The notes: generated by a model from the letters alone, not told the origin. Counted from the stretch's first letter, positions 52,300 through 62,235 are shown. The stretch is DNA of 63,831 nucleotides from a delta proteobacterium NaphS2 (GCA_000179315.1 ADZZ01000271.1:1-63831), one strand, 5' to 3'. Numbers and translations are program-made.

Positions 52300-53214
52300 T
52301 TGTCATCCCATTTTGAATCCATAGAACAGGTGGTCGATGAGCTGGCCCAGGGATACTATGTGGCGGATCGGGCATTGGCCACCGTACTTTTTCTGTCCCA
52401 CAAACTGGAAAAACCGATCTTTTTGGAAGGTGAGCCGGGTGTGGGGAAAACCGAAGTGGCCATTGTGATGGCGAAGCTGTTCAAAACGGATCTGATTCGC
52501 CTTCAGTGCTACGAGGGCCTTGATTCTTCTACGGCGCTCTATGAATGGAATTACCCCAAGCAACTGTTGCACATTCGACTACAAGAGCGGGGGGATAAAA
52601 AAAGCGATGAAATCGAGGAAATGATCTACCGGCCCGAATTTTTGGTGGAGCGCCCTCTACTTGAGGCCATTCGAAAATCCGATGACAAGCCACCCATTCT
52701 TCTCATTGACGAAATCGACCGGTCCGATGAGGAATTTGAGGCGTTTCTTCTGGAAGTGCTTTCCGATTTTCAGATCACCATACCCGAAATCGGTACCTTG
52801 AAGGCGGAAAAGAAACCCATGGTTGTGGTGACCTCAAACCGCACGCGGGATGTTCATGACGCCCTTAAACGGCGTTGCCTGTATCACTGGATTGATTACC
52901 CTTCCTTTGAAAAGGAGCATGAGATCATCATGGCGCGTCTGCCGGGGATTGAATCCCAATTCGCCCGGCAGATAACCCACTTCATGCAGAAGATCCGGTC
53001 TTTTGATTTTTTGAAAAAGCCGGGTGTGTCAGAAACCCTCGACTGGGCCAGGGCACTCATGGCCATGGAAAGAAAATATCTGGATGAAAAGGTGATCATC
53101 GAGACCCTTGGGTGTTTTCTGAAATACCAGGAAGATATTGCGCGGTTCAATCAAGAGATCTGGTCAGATACGGAAAGTCGGGAGGCGTACCTTCACCGTC
53201 CAGGAGAAGCATGA
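52300..53214 (+). CDS. MoxR-family AAA+ ATPase
   Basis: This 304-residue ATPase has Walker A (LEGEPGVGKTEVAIVMAKLF), Walker B (PPILLIDEIDRSDEEFEAFLLEVLSDFQI), a sensor-1 region (PMVVVTSNRTRDVHDALKRRCLYHWIDYP) and the arginine-finger stretch. MoxR proteins act as chaperones with VWA partners; the partner gene follows. I choose TTG 52300 because AAGGAGG lies seven bases upstream; ATG 52282 would add six residues but overlaps that ribosome site. Confidence 0.9.
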   Translation: MSSHFESIEQVVDELAQGYYVADRALATVLFLSHKLEKPIFLEGEPGVGKTEVAIVMAKLFKTDLIRLQCYEGLDSSTALYEWNYPKQLLHIRLQERGDKKSDEIEEMIYRPEFLVERPLLEAIRKSDDKPPILLIDEIDRSDEEFEAFLLEVLSDFQITIPEIGTLKAEKKPMVVVTSNRTRDVHDALKRRCLYHWIDYPSFEKEHEIIMARLPGIESQFARQITHFMQKIRSFDFLKKPGVSETLDWARALMAMERKYLDEKVIIETLGCFLKYQEDIARFNQEIWSDTESREAYLHRPGEA

Positions 53215-53238
53215 TCTCTCTCTTCAAAAAGGTCTTCC

Positions 53239-54402
53239 ATGGAACATGAACAAAACGGTTTGACAAGGAAAATGATCGCATTTGCGGCCTTTTTGAGGGA
53301 TCGCGGTTTCAGGGTTTTTCAAAGTGGTGTGTACGATGCCTTGCGGGCCGTTCAGACAATCGGCCTTGAAGACAGATCGGATTTTTTCTTCTGCCTTCGC
53401 TCCATCCTGACAACAACCGACCTTGAATGGGCCCAGTTTCAATCGCTTTTTGACGAATTCTGGGTAACCGTTGATGAGGAATTTGAAGGTGGAGAGGATG
53501 CGCCAAAGAAATCCGACCCCAATGGGCGAAACAACGGGGAAGGGAAGGGGCGCCAGCTTGCGGCGGAATGCGAACCGGTCAAGGGAGATATGCTTTCAAG
53601 AGACAAGGAGTGGCTTGAAGGTATTGCTTACAGTCCCATTGTCAGTATGGTTGAAAAGAAGGATCTCAGCCGTTTCAATCAGGCCGATGTTCAGGTGGCC
53701 AGCCTTGCACTTAAAAGAATGGTGGCCCCTTTTCAGGTGGACAGGTCCAGGCGCTTAAAAAGGACGAAAAAATCCGGTGGCATGGATTTCCAACGGATTA
53801 TCAAGAAAAGTCTAAAGACCGGCGGCATTCCGTTGGCGCTTTTCTTCAAACGAAAAAAGCTGCGGCTCAAGCGTCTGGTGATCCTGGCGGATGTGAGCGG
53901 TTCCATGGACCGCTATGCACAGTTTGTCATGCCCTTTCTGCTGGGCCTTCGAGGAATCGGGTCAAGGGCCGAGGTGTTTGTGTTTTCAACAACCCTTACC
54001 TCCATCACCTTCAGTATCCGCCATATGAGTTTTGAAAAGGTTCTCTCCCATATGGCAGAGGAGGTGCCGGATTGGTCCGGCGGCACCCGGATCGGTTTTT
54101 CCTTGCACCAATTCAATGAAAAACACGGACAGCGGCTCCTCAGCCAGCGAACCGTTGTGGTGGTGTTGAGTGATGGGTGGGATTTGGGTGCCAAAGACCT
54201 TCTGAGAAGGGAGATGGCGCAGATAAACCGAAAATGTCACACAGTCATCTGGTTGAACCCTCTGGCCGGAGATCCGGATTATGAACCCCTCTGCCGGGGA
54301 ATGAACACGGCCCTTCCTTACGTTGATCATTTCATGGCAGCCGACAGTTTGCAGAGTCTCAAGCGGGTCGGCCGCCTGCTTTCGCGGGTAATGGTGCACT
54401 AA
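53239..54402 (+). CDS. CoxE-like VWA-domain protein
   Basis: This 387-residue protein has a helical N-terminal half and a von Willebrand A domain in the second half (about 205-375), with the MIDAS motif DVSGSMDRYAQF and Asp in VVVVLSDGWDLG. It pairs with the MoxR ATPase upstream; such pairs insert metals or assemble enzyme complexes (as CoxD/CoxE do for CO dehydrogenase). No target enzyme is encoded nearby. It follows the ATPase by 24 bases. Confidence 0.9.
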   Translation: MEHEQNGLTRKMIAFAAFLRDRGFRVFQSGVYDALRAVQTIGLEDRSDFFFCLRSILTTTDLEWAQFQSLFDEFWVTVDEEFEGGEDAPKKSDPNGRNNGEGKGRQLAAECEPVKGDMLSRDKEWLEGIAYSPIVSMVEKKDLSRFNQADVQVASLALKRMVAPFQVDRSRRLKRTKKSGGMDFQRIIKKSLKTGGIPLALFFKRKKLRLKRLVILADVSGSMDRYAQFVMPFLLGLRGIGSRAEVFVFSTTLTSITFSIRHMSFEKVLSHMAEEVPDWSGGTRIGFSLHQFNEKHGQRLLSQRTVVVVLSDGWDLGAKDLLRREMAQINRKCHTVIWLNPLAGDPDYEPLCRGMNTALPYVDHFMAADSLQSLKRVGRLLSRVMVH

Positions 54403-54476
54403 CAGCAAATATAACCCTGGATTTTTGGCAATGGTCGATCTCACTTTTGAAAAAAGGGCGTTCCGCTTGATTGATC

Positions 54477-54965
54477 TCAAGGTGTCGTTTCCCAGTGGGA
54501 CTTCAGCAGCGCTTTTCCTACCATGAGGCGAAGGGGCGTATACATGATGACTGTTTCCCCTTTCTGGTTGACGATTTGGTTGCGGGTGCGGACCAGACCG
54601 CGGGTAGGATTTTTTGATGATGGGCGGGATTCAATGACTTCCGCTTCCACATGGATGGTATCACCCGCAAAGGTCGGGCCTTTCACTTCCAACGCCATTT
54701 GGATAAACGCCAGTCCGGTTCCCTGGAGGGTGGCTTGAATGGTGAGGCCTTCCGCAATACCAAACAGCAATGCCGCCGGAACAATGCGACCTCCGCCGGG
54801 GGCGTGTTGCCGGGCATAATGGGTGTCCGTGAAGAGCACTTCAACCATACCGCTGTTTCCAATAAAGTTTACCAGGTCCGTTTCCGTAATGGTTCGCCCC
54901 ACTGTTTTGAATTTATAACCCACGGGCATGTCTTCCCAGCATCGTCCAAGACCGATTGTTTCCAT
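54477..54965 (-). CDS. MaoC-like hotdog-fold hydratase/dehydratase
   Basis: This 162-residue protein has the MaoC pattern: YKFKTVGRTITETDLVNFIGNSG, then RIVPAALLFGIAEGLTIQAT, FIQMALEVKGPTFAGDTIHVEAEVI, and GLVRTRNQIVNQKGETVIMYTPLRLM. Enzymes of this fold hydrate enoyl-CoA or dehydrate hydroxyacyl-CoA; the substrate is not evident. ATG 54965 is used because the first residues (METIGLGRCWEDMPVG) fit the family start; the open frame runs on to 55052. It converges on the CoxE-like gene. Confidence 0.82.
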   Translation of the reverse strand: METIGLGRCWEDMPVGYKFKTVGRTITETDLVNFIGNSGMVEVLFTDTHYARQHAPGGGRIVPAALLFGIAEGLTIQATLQGTGLAFIQMALEVKGPTFAGDTIHVEAEVIESRPSSKNPTRGLVRTRNQIVNQKGETVIMYTPLRLMVGKALLKSHWETTP

Positions 54966-55268
54966 AATCCTCCATAATTCGGATTTAAGGCTTTTTTCAG
55001 AAGATGACGGAAAGATAACACATTGTGGAATGGAAGTTAATAGGGAAAGCAAGGCAGTGGGGTTTCGGTGTTAGGGAGCAGGAAAAGACAGATTGAAACA
55101 GCGATTGCGTTTAATGGCAGGCATGTGGTCCGGGAAAAGCATTTGACAATGGGGTGTTCGTTGCGAAATAATGAATCCGGTTCATTTTCGACCGATAATA
55201 CCTCGTTTGTTTCCAACCATGCCGAACCGGTCATAAAAGGGCCTTCTTTTTCTGATGGAGATCTTTAT
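54966..55268. other. 303-base gap upstream of the cyclase gene
   Basis: The gap lies between divergent genes, with open frames running into it on both strands (alternative N-terminal extensions). An in-frame extension of the cyclase gene starts at 55068, but the residues encoded there look non-domain-like. No clear promoter or repeat was noticed. Confidence 0.4.
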
Positions 55269-57620
55269 ATGAAAAACACGAAAGGTCAGTCTGGTAAGAA
55301 ACTCGGCCAATACCTGAAGTGTGATCCGGAATTGATCGTAAAGGCGCTTTCTTCCCAACCTGAAGAAGCAAATACACGGCAACACAAACCGATCGGTCGA
55401 ATCCTTGTGGAATCCGGGGCCGTAACACCTGATGCCCTTCGTAAGGCGGTTCTCGACCAGCGATTGGACCGCTTGGCCGGGAGCGCCATTTTTTCGGAAA
55501 TGAATCCTCACGAATTGGCCGCACTGGGTGCGTGGGCCTCAGAGGTCGGCATTCCCGAAAATCGGGAATTCATCACTCAGGACACGGAAGGCGAGTGTTT
55601 TTACGTATTGGTGAGCGGCCGGCTCAAAGTGTATCGGAGGGGCGAGTATGGAGAGGAGATACTTCTGGCTTACGTGGAACCCGGTGAAAGCATCGGAGAG
55701 ATGGGTTTCTTTACTGACGGCTACCGTTCGGCCTCAGTCAAAACCCTGTCGGAATCCCAGTTGCTGAAAATAAACTATGCAGATCTGCAAAAAATCTTTG
55801 ATCGGGTGCCGACGCTCGCCGGAAATTTTCTGAGCCTTATGGCTGAGCGGTTGCATCGCACGGATTACCGGCTTCAGGAAATCGCCGTCAGCAAGGAACT
55901 GACGGAAAGGTCTCTAAAAGGCCTTTCAAAGTTGATGGACACGTCCCAGGTCATGACGGTTCGGGCAGGTGTTGAGGGATTGATTCAAAGGGTCGTGACG
56001 GTGGCATGCGAAGTAATGGATTCAGAGCGTGCCTCTTTATTTTTGCTGGATCGTGTGAACGGTGAATTATGGTCAAAAGTCGCCATGGGCATGGGGACGG
56101 AGGAGATCCGTATCCCCTTGGGCCAGGACGTCGCGGGTTGGGCCGCGCAACATAATGAATCCGTCAATATCCGTGACGCCTACGAAGATTCACGATTTGA
56201 TGAATCCGTAGACCGGGAGACGGGATTTCGAACCCGAACGATTTTGTGCGCTCCCATCAGAAACCTCATGGGACAACCCATCGGCGTTATTCAGGTCATC
56301 AACAAAAAGGAGGGCGTCTTCGGTTCTCAAGACGAGCGGATTTTTTCGGTATTTGCCCATCAGGCGGCCATGGCCGTGGAGAATTTCAGGCTCTTTCAAA
56401 AGGTCACCACCTACCATGACCGAATGGGCATCCTGCTGGATGTGACCACTTCCGTGGCCCAGACCCTGGACCTTGATGCACTCATTTTCAAGATCGTGGA
56501 GAAGATATCCCAGGCCCTGAATGCCGAGCGAAGCACCCTTTTTTTGGTGGATTCCGAAACCGACGAACTCTGGTCCAGATTTGCCGAAGGGGTTGAAGTG
56601 GTGGAGATCCGGTTCCCCCGATCACTGGGTCTTGCCGGACTGTGTGCCACCACCGGCCGGATACTGAACGTAAAGGACGCTTACCGGGATTCGCGATTTT
56701 ATCCGGAAGTGGATTCTCAGACGGGCTTTCGGACCCGCACCGTCCTGAGCGCCCCCATCTTCAACCGGGGAGGCCATGTGATCGGCGTTACCCAAGCCCT
56801 CAACAAACGCGGCGGTATTTTCGATGACGAGGATGAGGATCTGCTCAGATCGCTGGCCTCTCAACTGGCGATTGCACTGGAAAACGCACAACTCTATGAA
56901 GATGTAAAAAGCCATTCCGAAAAGCTGGAAGAGACACTCACAAAGCTGGAAATGCTTGAAAAGATCAAGGCCCATCTTCTAAAATTCGTACCGTTTTCGG
57001 TGGCTGAATTGATTGAACAGGATCCCGAGGAACTGGATATGGAAAAGGCGCCCATGGATGTCAGTATATTGTTTATCGACATTGAAGGGTTTTCCGCCAT
57101 AACCGAAGGATATGACCCGATGCTGGTCAATGACATGGTGGAAAGACATTTCTCTTCTTATCTGGAATGCATCAGGCGTTACAACGGAGAGATCATCGAG
57201 ACGGCAGGGGACGGCCTAATGATCATCTTTAAAGGCGGAACACTCGAAGACCTGAGCCGGAGCGCGGTTGCATGCGCCATGGAGATTATTGCGGAGAACA
57301 GCCGCTTGAACCGTGAGGTGAAATTTCCCTGGGGGCCTGTTCATCTGCACCTGGGAATCAATTCCGGGGAAGCATGGGTCGGCTCCACCAAGATGAAAAG
57401 CCTCTCCGGAGAACGGTGGGTCTATACGGCTTCCGGGCTGGTGACGGTACTTGCAGCGCGCATCGGTTGTCTGTCCCGTAAAAGCCAGCTCTATGTGGGG
57501 CCGGAGACACATGCGCACCTGGAACCACCTTACATCAGTGAATGTATCGGGCCGCAACGGCTCAAAAACATTAAGAAACCTGTGCTGATCTATCACGTCA
57601 AGCAACCCCTTGGATCATGA
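55269..57620 (+). CDS. cNMP-binding, double-GAF class III adenylate/guanylate cyclase
   Basis: From ATG 55269 this 783-residue protein has an MshEN-like N-terminus (LGQYLKCDPELIVKALSSQ..KPIGRILVESGAVTPDALRKAVLDQ), a cyclic-nucleotide-binding domain (about 75-205: FITQDTEGECFYVLVSGRLKVYRRGEYGEE), two GAF domains (about 240-390 and 420-570), a linker coil and a class III cyclase domain (about 610-780) with both metal Asp residues (LFIDIEGFSAITEG and TAGDGLMIIF). It can thus both sense and make a cyclic nucleotide, suggesting feedback control. The start is chosen after TGGAGAT; earlier in-frame ATGs (55068, 55149) are possible. Confidence 0.88.
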   Translation: MKNTKGQSGKKLGQYLKCDPELIVKALSSQPEEANTRQHKPIGRILVESGAVTPDALRKAVLDQRLDRLAGSAIFSEMNPHELAALGAWASEVGIPENREFITQDTEGECFYVLVSGRLKVYRRGEYGEEILLAYVEPGESIGEMGFFTDGYRSASVKTLSESQLLKINYADLQKIFDRVPTLAGNFLSLMAERLHRTDYRLQEIAVSKELTERSLKGLSKLMDTSQVMTVRAGVEGLIQRVVTVACEVMDSERASLFLLDRVNGELWSKVAMGMGTEEIRIPLGQDVAGWAAQHNESVNIRDAYEDSRFDESVDRETGFRTRTILCAPIRNLMGQPIGVIQVINKKEGVFGSQDERIFSVFAHQAAMAVENFRLFQKVTTYHDRMGILLDVTTSVAQTLDLDALIFKIVEKISQALNAERSTLFLVDSETDELWSRFAEGVEVVEIRFPRSLGLAGLCATTGRILNVKDAYRDSRFYPEVDSQTGFRTRTVLSAPIFNRGGHVIGVTQALNKRGGIFDDEDEDLLRSLASQLAIALENAQLYEDVKSHSEKLEETLTKLEMLEKIKAHLLKFVPFSVAELIEQDPEELDMEKAPMDVSILFIDIEGFSAITEGYDPMLVNDMVERHFSSYLECIRRYNGEIIETAGDGLMIIFKGGTLEDLSRSAVACAMEIIAENSRLNREVKFPWGPVHLHLGINSGEAWVGSTKMKSLSGERWVYTASGLVTVLAARIGCLSRKSQLYVGPETHAHLEPPYISECIGPQRLKNIKKPVLIYHVKQPLGS

Positions 57621-57689
57621 TTTCACTGACTGGTCTCTGTATTGCTCCTTCCAGAATTCTTACCGGTGCTTGGGGCGCCACACAATAAC

Positions 57690-57735
57690 AGTATTTGCAC
57701 TGCCGGATCGCATGTGCTAATTTTTCGCAAATACT
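57690..57735. repeat. 9-bp inverted repeat in the leader of the FMN oxidoreductase gene
   Basis: AGTATTTGC (57690-57698) and GCAAATACT (57727-57735) are exact inverted copies 28 bases apart, with a nested GCAC/GTGC pair in the loop. They lie 59 bases upstream of the start at 57794 and could form a leader hairpin or an operator. Nothing matches a known riboswitch class by eye. Confidence 0.4.
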
Positions 57736-57793
57736 CATTTGGATCGTGTTTGTATTTAATGATTGTGTTTTTCATCAAAAAAGGAGGGCCATT

Positions 57794-58990
57794 ATGGTTG
57801 AATGGTTTTGCACCATATGTTACCAGGAGCAAAAAACAGAAAAGGAAATCCCCGAGTCTTGTGTGAAGTGCGGTGCGGGATCCGCTTCCATCATCCCTTT
57901 GGCTGAACAATCGCGTGACGCAAGCGGGGTCAATCTTGTCGGTCCATTTGAAACCCTGGAACAGGTGCGTGACAGGGCTCGCACAAAATTGAAGGGAATT
58001 TGTGCAGCGTACCCCCATTGCAACGGGGACTCCGACAGGATCTGTCAACGGGAGGCATACGGCAAACCGATCGGCTTGGGCGGCGCCGGATCCGGGGCAA
58101 GTTTTGCCGCCAATGTGACGTCCCTGGCACGGCTGCGTTTACAGACAAGGCTGGTGGGAGATCATTTTGATCCGGACCCGTCCTTTTTATTCTTCGATCT
58201 GAAGCTTTCCGTGCCTATCATGGGGTCTTCCACGGCTGGGATTTCACGATACAATGATGCCATGGGCGAGGTGGATTTCTGTCGGGCCACTATTCGCGGG
58301 TGTCGCGAAATGGGGGCGCTGGCCTGGCGGGGCGATACCTGGTTCTACACGGCGGAAAACACGCCTGCTCTGGATGCTTTGGAATCGGAGGGGGGATATG
58401 GGGTCCCGATTTTCAAACCCAGATCACAGGATGTCCTCAAGGGCCTGATCGAACGTGCTGAGAAAGCCGGATGCCCTGCAACGGGAGTGGATCTGGACGG
58501 GTGTGGTTCTACCATCATGGAAAGAAATGGACAGCCGGTGTTCCGGAAATCGATTAAAGATCTGAAAGCACTGGTGGCTTTTACATCCCTGCCTTTCATT
58601 GCCAAAGGAATCATGACGCCGGAAGATGCGGAGGCCTGTGTGGAAGCCGGGGTTCGCGTGATCGCCGTTTCAAACCACGGAGGCCGGGTTCTGGACCATA
58701 CGCCGGGGGTGGCGGAGGTATTGCCCGCCATTGTTGACAGGGTCGGCGAAAACGCACTCATCACTGCAGACGGGGGCGTCCGCACGGGCTACGATGTTAT
58801 CAAGATGCTCGCTCTGGGCGCCGACGCGGTACTGATCGGCCGAGATGTTATCCGAGCTGCCGTGGGAGGCGGCTCACTGGGGGTGCGACTACAAATGGAG
58901 CGACTTCGGAACACACTCAAACGGGCCATGAAGTTGACCGGATGCCCCGACCTGTCCGCCATCACTTCAGACATTCTTTACGATTCATAG
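57794..58990 (+). CDS. FMN-dependent alpha-hydroxy-acid oxidoreductase with rubredoxin-like zinc ribbon
   Basis: This 398-residue protein begins with a CxxC..CxxC ribbon (FCTICYQEQKTEKEIPESCVKCG) and continues with a TIM-barrel FMN domain: catalytic His/Arg in VSNHGGR, FMN phosphate-binding ADGGVRTGYDVIKMLALGADAVLIGRD, and PFIAKGIMTPEDAEAC. This matches the lactate/glycolate dehydrogenase-like superfamily; the ribbon may pass electrons to a carrier. The start at 57794 has AAAGGAGG upstream; the open frame reaches to 57695. The substrate is unknown. Confidence 0.87.
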   Translation: MVEWFCTICYQEQKTEKEIPESCVKCGAGSASIIPLAEQSRDASGVNLVGPFETLEQVRDRARTKLKGICAAYPHCNGDSDRICQREAYGKPIGLGGAGSGASFAANVTSLARLRLQTRLVGDHFDPDPSFLFFDLKLSVPIMGSSTAGISRYNDAMGEVDFCRATIRGCREMGALAWRGDTWFYTAENTPALDALESEGGYGVPIFKPRSQDVLKGLIERAEKAGCPATGVDLDGCGSTIMERNGQPVFRKSIKDLKALVAFTSLPFIAKGIMTPEDAEACVEAGVRVIAVSNHGGRVLDHTPGVAEVLPAIVDRVGENALITADGGVRTGYDVIKMLALGADAVLIGRDVIRAAVGGGSLGVRLQMERLRNTLKRAMKLTGCPDLSAITSDILYDS

Positions 58991-59001
58991 GGAAGACTGA
59001 A

Positions 59002-59193
59002 ATGCGAAACATGATTTTTTCCATTCTCATCGGGTTTCTAGGCTTGTCATTTCCACCCGGAGGAACTTATTACAGTGTCCCTGTTTCCCCTTTAAGTCCG
59101 ACATTGCCTGTTCGCAAGATTCATTCAATGACTAATGACGGTAAATGGGTGACGAAATACCAGGCATTGAAAGAAGTTAAAGGGCGGAAGTGA
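59002..59193 (+). CDS. Small secreted protein (uncertain)
   Basis: This 63-residue frame has a signal-like hydrophobic start (MRNMIFSILIGFLGLSFPPG) and a basic C-terminus (KYQALKEVKGRK). It follows the oxidoreductase by 11 bases, with GGAAGACTGAAATG as a weak ribosome site, and its stop touches the stop of the convergent helicase gene. No family recognised; it may be real or a chance frame. Confidence 0.4.
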   Translation: MRNMIFSILIGFLGLSFPPGGTYYSVPVSPLSPTLPVRKIHSMTNDGKWVTKYQALKEVKGRK

Positions 59194-62100
59194 TCAGATC
59201 CAGTTCGGTTGGTCCGGCATTGATTCCAAGGGTTCATGGCAGGGAATTTCCAGGAGTTCGATCAGCTCCTCCCGGGTGAAGCTTTTCATGATGCCGGGAT
59301 CGCTTTCCTCCACCACGCTGTCCATGAGGTTTCGTTTTTTGGCAATAATGGCGGCGATTTTCTCTTCCAAAGTGCCTTCGGTCACCAGTTTGAACACCTG
59401 CACACCCTTTTTCTGGCCGATTCGGTGTACGCGGTCCGTGGCTTGATCCTCTTTTGCGGCATTCCACCATCGGTCATAGTGGATTACCACTGACGCGGCC
59501 ACCAGATCGATCCCCACCCCACCTGCCTTAAGGCTCCCCACAAATACCCGACACTCGGAGTCCTCATTGAAGCGTTCAATGATTTTTTCCCGGTTGGTGG
59601 TCCTGCCGGTCAAGGAGACGAAATTTGTGCCCGTCTGTGCAAGATACTTTTCCATAATGTCAATCATGTTCAAAAATTGGCTGTAAATGACCACTTTCTG
59701 GCCACTTGCTAGGGCTTCTTCAAGCAGTTCTTTGAATAAATCCCATTTTCCGGATTGGAAATTCTGATAGTCGTCTATGTTGCCGTTTATCAGTGCGGGA
59801 TGGTTACAGATTTGTTTGAGCAGGTTGAGCAGTGAAAAGATGTGAATGTAGGGAATGGATTTCCTTGGCTCCCTCAGGTTATGGACCAGATCGTGTCCTC
59901 TGCTTGAAATGACGTCACGGTACAGCTTTACCTGATCTTCCGAAAGTTCACAGGTGCGGATGTCCTCGATTTTGTCGGGAAGATCGCCAAGAACGCTTTC
60001 TTTTCTGCGGCGCAGTGTAAAAGGCGAAATGAGGGCGGAAAGGTGTGCTTTTCTTGTTTCATCGTTTTGGTTTTCAATGGGGTTCACATAGCGGCGATCA
60101 AAATCCGCATCTTTTCCAAGGTAACCGGGCAGGGTCAGGTCCAGGAGGGCCTTCAATTCTCCCAAACGGTTTTCAATGGGGGTGCCGGTCAGTCCCAGTT
60201 TCATGGGGGCGTGGATTCTTCCGGCGGCTTGATAAAGTTGTGTCTGGGTGTTTTTCAGGTTCTGAATTTCATCAAATACGGCCACCGAAAAGCGCAGCGT
60301 TTCAAGTGCCTCAATATCCCGCCTCAGAATACCGTAGGAGGTGAGGAGCAAAGGATGATCACAAAGCGCCTCTTCCAAGTCCCTCTTCTGTCCGTGGTAG
60401 ACGGCGGGTTTCAGCACCGGGGCATATTTGTTGACGATGTTTTTCCAGTGGCTTAAAACCGTTGTGGGGCACACCACCAGAAAAGGGTCCCCGTGAGTCT
60501 CCCTCTCCAGCAAGCCCACCATGAATGCCATCACCTCGTGGGTTTTTCCAAGGCCCATATCGTCGCAGAGCAGACCGCCGAATCCGTTTTGATGCAAAAA
60601 ATGAATCCATTCCGTCCCAAGGGCCTGATAATGGCGCAATATGGAACGCAGCCCCTTAGGATGGGACAGAGGTTCGGCGGGTTTGAGCGCCAGCATTTTT
60701 TTGAACAGTTCCACAGGCTTTTCTTCACCTTCAATGGCAACCGGCTTGGGGCTTTGGGCTTGCAGGCGAAACAGATCCATACGGGAGATTCCAACAGTTT
60801 CCTCTGAACCGGAATGTTTCTCAAGTGAGATGTTGTCGGCCATTTCGGCCAGATTCTTGAATGCTTCAGCGTCGCAATCGATCCAGCCGGCATCGGTGGT
60901 GATATAACGCTGCCCGCCGTTACGGGCTTTCAGTATTTCAGCCAGAGAAATGCGCTGATTTCCAAAACCGTACCGGACGGACAACCACCACCATTCGCGT
61001 TCAAGACTTTCAGGCCTGATTTCGATGCAATCGAATTCTTTGAATATTTTGAGGTTGGTGAGGTTGTCATCCAACAGAAATGGGCCACCGTTGAGATCGT
61101 CCTCGTATTCTTCCAGGAACACGGGTACCTGGGATTTTTTAAGGACCATTTTCACCGGCGCCTTGAACTTTCTGGGTTTGTCCGGTGTTTCCAGCTGTGC
61201 CAGGATTCCCATTTCCTTAAGGTAGACCAGGTTTCCGTAGGTAAATTTTTCAAGGGCTTTGTTTTCGAAAAAGGTCTCTTCACCGTTTTCCTGAATCAGC
61301 TGAATCTGGGGCCTGATTTCCAGATCCAGTTCCGTATTCTGTGTGATTTTGAAAATGGATTTCAAGGGAACGGGATGGATGGCCAGCCCGTGCTGACCGG
61401 GCAGATATTCCCGAAAGGTTGAAAGGAGTTTTCTGACTTTGTTTCGAGGAATGAAAAGGCGGATCAGAAGTTGTCCGTCCGGCGACAGACAGGATACCGT
61501 AAAGCGGCCTGTCTTCTGGGAAATGGCCGGCTCAAATGTGCAACTGCTCTCCCCGGATGTCCCCGGCTCGAATTCCCTGAAACAATGGTAGGCGCATTTG
61601 TACCAGAAGCTTGCTTCAAAGACCTGTTTTCGGGTTTTAAATCCCCGGGCATTCATCATTTTTTCGTTTTCGGTTCGCGTCATGTCACACAGGCGTGAGA
61701 GCGCCCAGGCTCTATTCGGAACACCGTCATGGGCAATGGTCGATGCGCAACGCTCCAGAAAACGCTTTCGGTCAGGTCCGGGTGAATAATAATGCGCCAG
61801 GATTTCTCCATCCGAATCCATAACCTTCAGGATATTCTCCCTGTCTTTTTTTCCCCTTCGGAAATCCACCGATTGCCCGGATTCACTGGAGTTCTCCCCT
61901 AAAATGGCGGCCATTCGGTACCAGATGCTCGCGGAAAAGCGGTCTTCAAAGGAGTTTCCGGCGGATTGATCGCCCAGAGACTTGAAAGCTTTTGTGAGCG
62001 CCCTCTGATGCGTGCAGGTGCGCTTTTTTGAAAGGGTGCAGGTACAGAACCGTTGTGTGAGCTGGAAATCGTTTCCGGGAATATAAAACGAGACGCCCGG

Positions 62101-62202
62101 TCTTTTGTCCGTAGGAGAAGGAAGCAGGGCCATGCCCTGACGAAAGATTTCAATTTGCTCAATGCGGGGGGCCTTAAGTTCGCTTGTTTGATTGGTATTC
62201 AT
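59194..62202 (-). CDS. SNF2-family helicase with SWIM zinc finger
   Basis: This 1002-residue protein has an N-terminal SWIM finger (FCTCTLSKKRTCTHQRA, CxCxnCxH), a long middle region (SNF2_N-like helper, residues 100-500), a helicase core with Walker A (GLLCDDMGLGKTHEVMAFMVGL), motif II (VAVFDEIQNLKN), and a C-terminal helicase lobe (GQKVVIYSQFLNMIDIMEKYL; VFVGSLKAGGVGIDLVAASVVIHYDRWWNAAKEDQATDRVHRIGQ). It is an ATP-driven DNA translocase of the RapA/HepA type, probably in transcription or repair. Its stop lies directly against that of the small plus-strand gene. Confidence 0.92.
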   Translation of the reverse strand: MNTNQTSELKAPRIEQIEIFRQGMALLPSPTDKRPGVSFYIPGNDFQLTQRFCTCTLSKKRTCTHQRALTKAFKSLGDQSAGNSFEDRFSASIWYRMAAILGENSSESGQSVDFRRGKKDRENILKVMDSDGEILAHYYSPGPDRKRFLERCASTIAHDGVPNRAWALSRLCDMTRTENEKMMNARGFKTRKQVFEASFWYKCAYHCFREFEPGTSGESSCTFEPAISQKTGRFTVSCLSPDGQLLIRLFIPRNKVRKLLSTFREYLPGQHGLAIHPVPLKSIFKITQNTELDLEIRPQIQLIQENGEETFFENKALEKFTYGNLVYLKEMGILAQLETPDKPRKFKAPVKMVLKKSQVPVFLEEYEDDLNGGPFLLDDNLTNLKIFKEFDCIEIRPESLEREWWWLSVRYGFGNQRISLAEILKARNGGQRYITTDAGWIDCDAEAFKNLAEMADNISLEKHSGSEETVGISRMDLFRLQAQSPKPVAIEGEEKPVELFKKMLALKPAEPLSHPKGLRSILRHYQALGTEWIHFLHQNGFGGLLCDDMGLGKTHEVMAFMVGLLERETHGDPFLVVCPTTVLSHWKNIVNKYAPVLKPAVYHGQKRDLEEALCDHPLLLTSYGILRRDIEALETLRFSVAVFDEIQNLKNTQTQLYQAAGRIHAPMKLGLTGTPIENRLGELKALLDLTLPGYLGKDADFDRRYVNPIENQNDETRKAHLSALISPFTLRRRKESVLGDLPDKIEDIRTCELSEDQVKLYRDVISSRGHDLVHNLREPRKSIPYIHIFSLLNLLKQICNHPALINGNIDDYQNFQSGKWDLFKELLEEALASGQKVVIYSQFLNMIDIMEKYLAQTGTNFVSLTGRTTNREKIIERFNEDSECRVFVGSLKAGGVGIDLVAASVVIHYDRWWNAAKEDQATDRVHRIGQKKGVQVFKLVTEGTLEEKIAAIIAKKRNLMDSVVEESDPGIMKSFTREELIELLEIPCHEPLESMPDQPNWI

Positions 62203-62235
62203 GAAATGACTCTTTTGGATTTTGACGGGCCGTCT

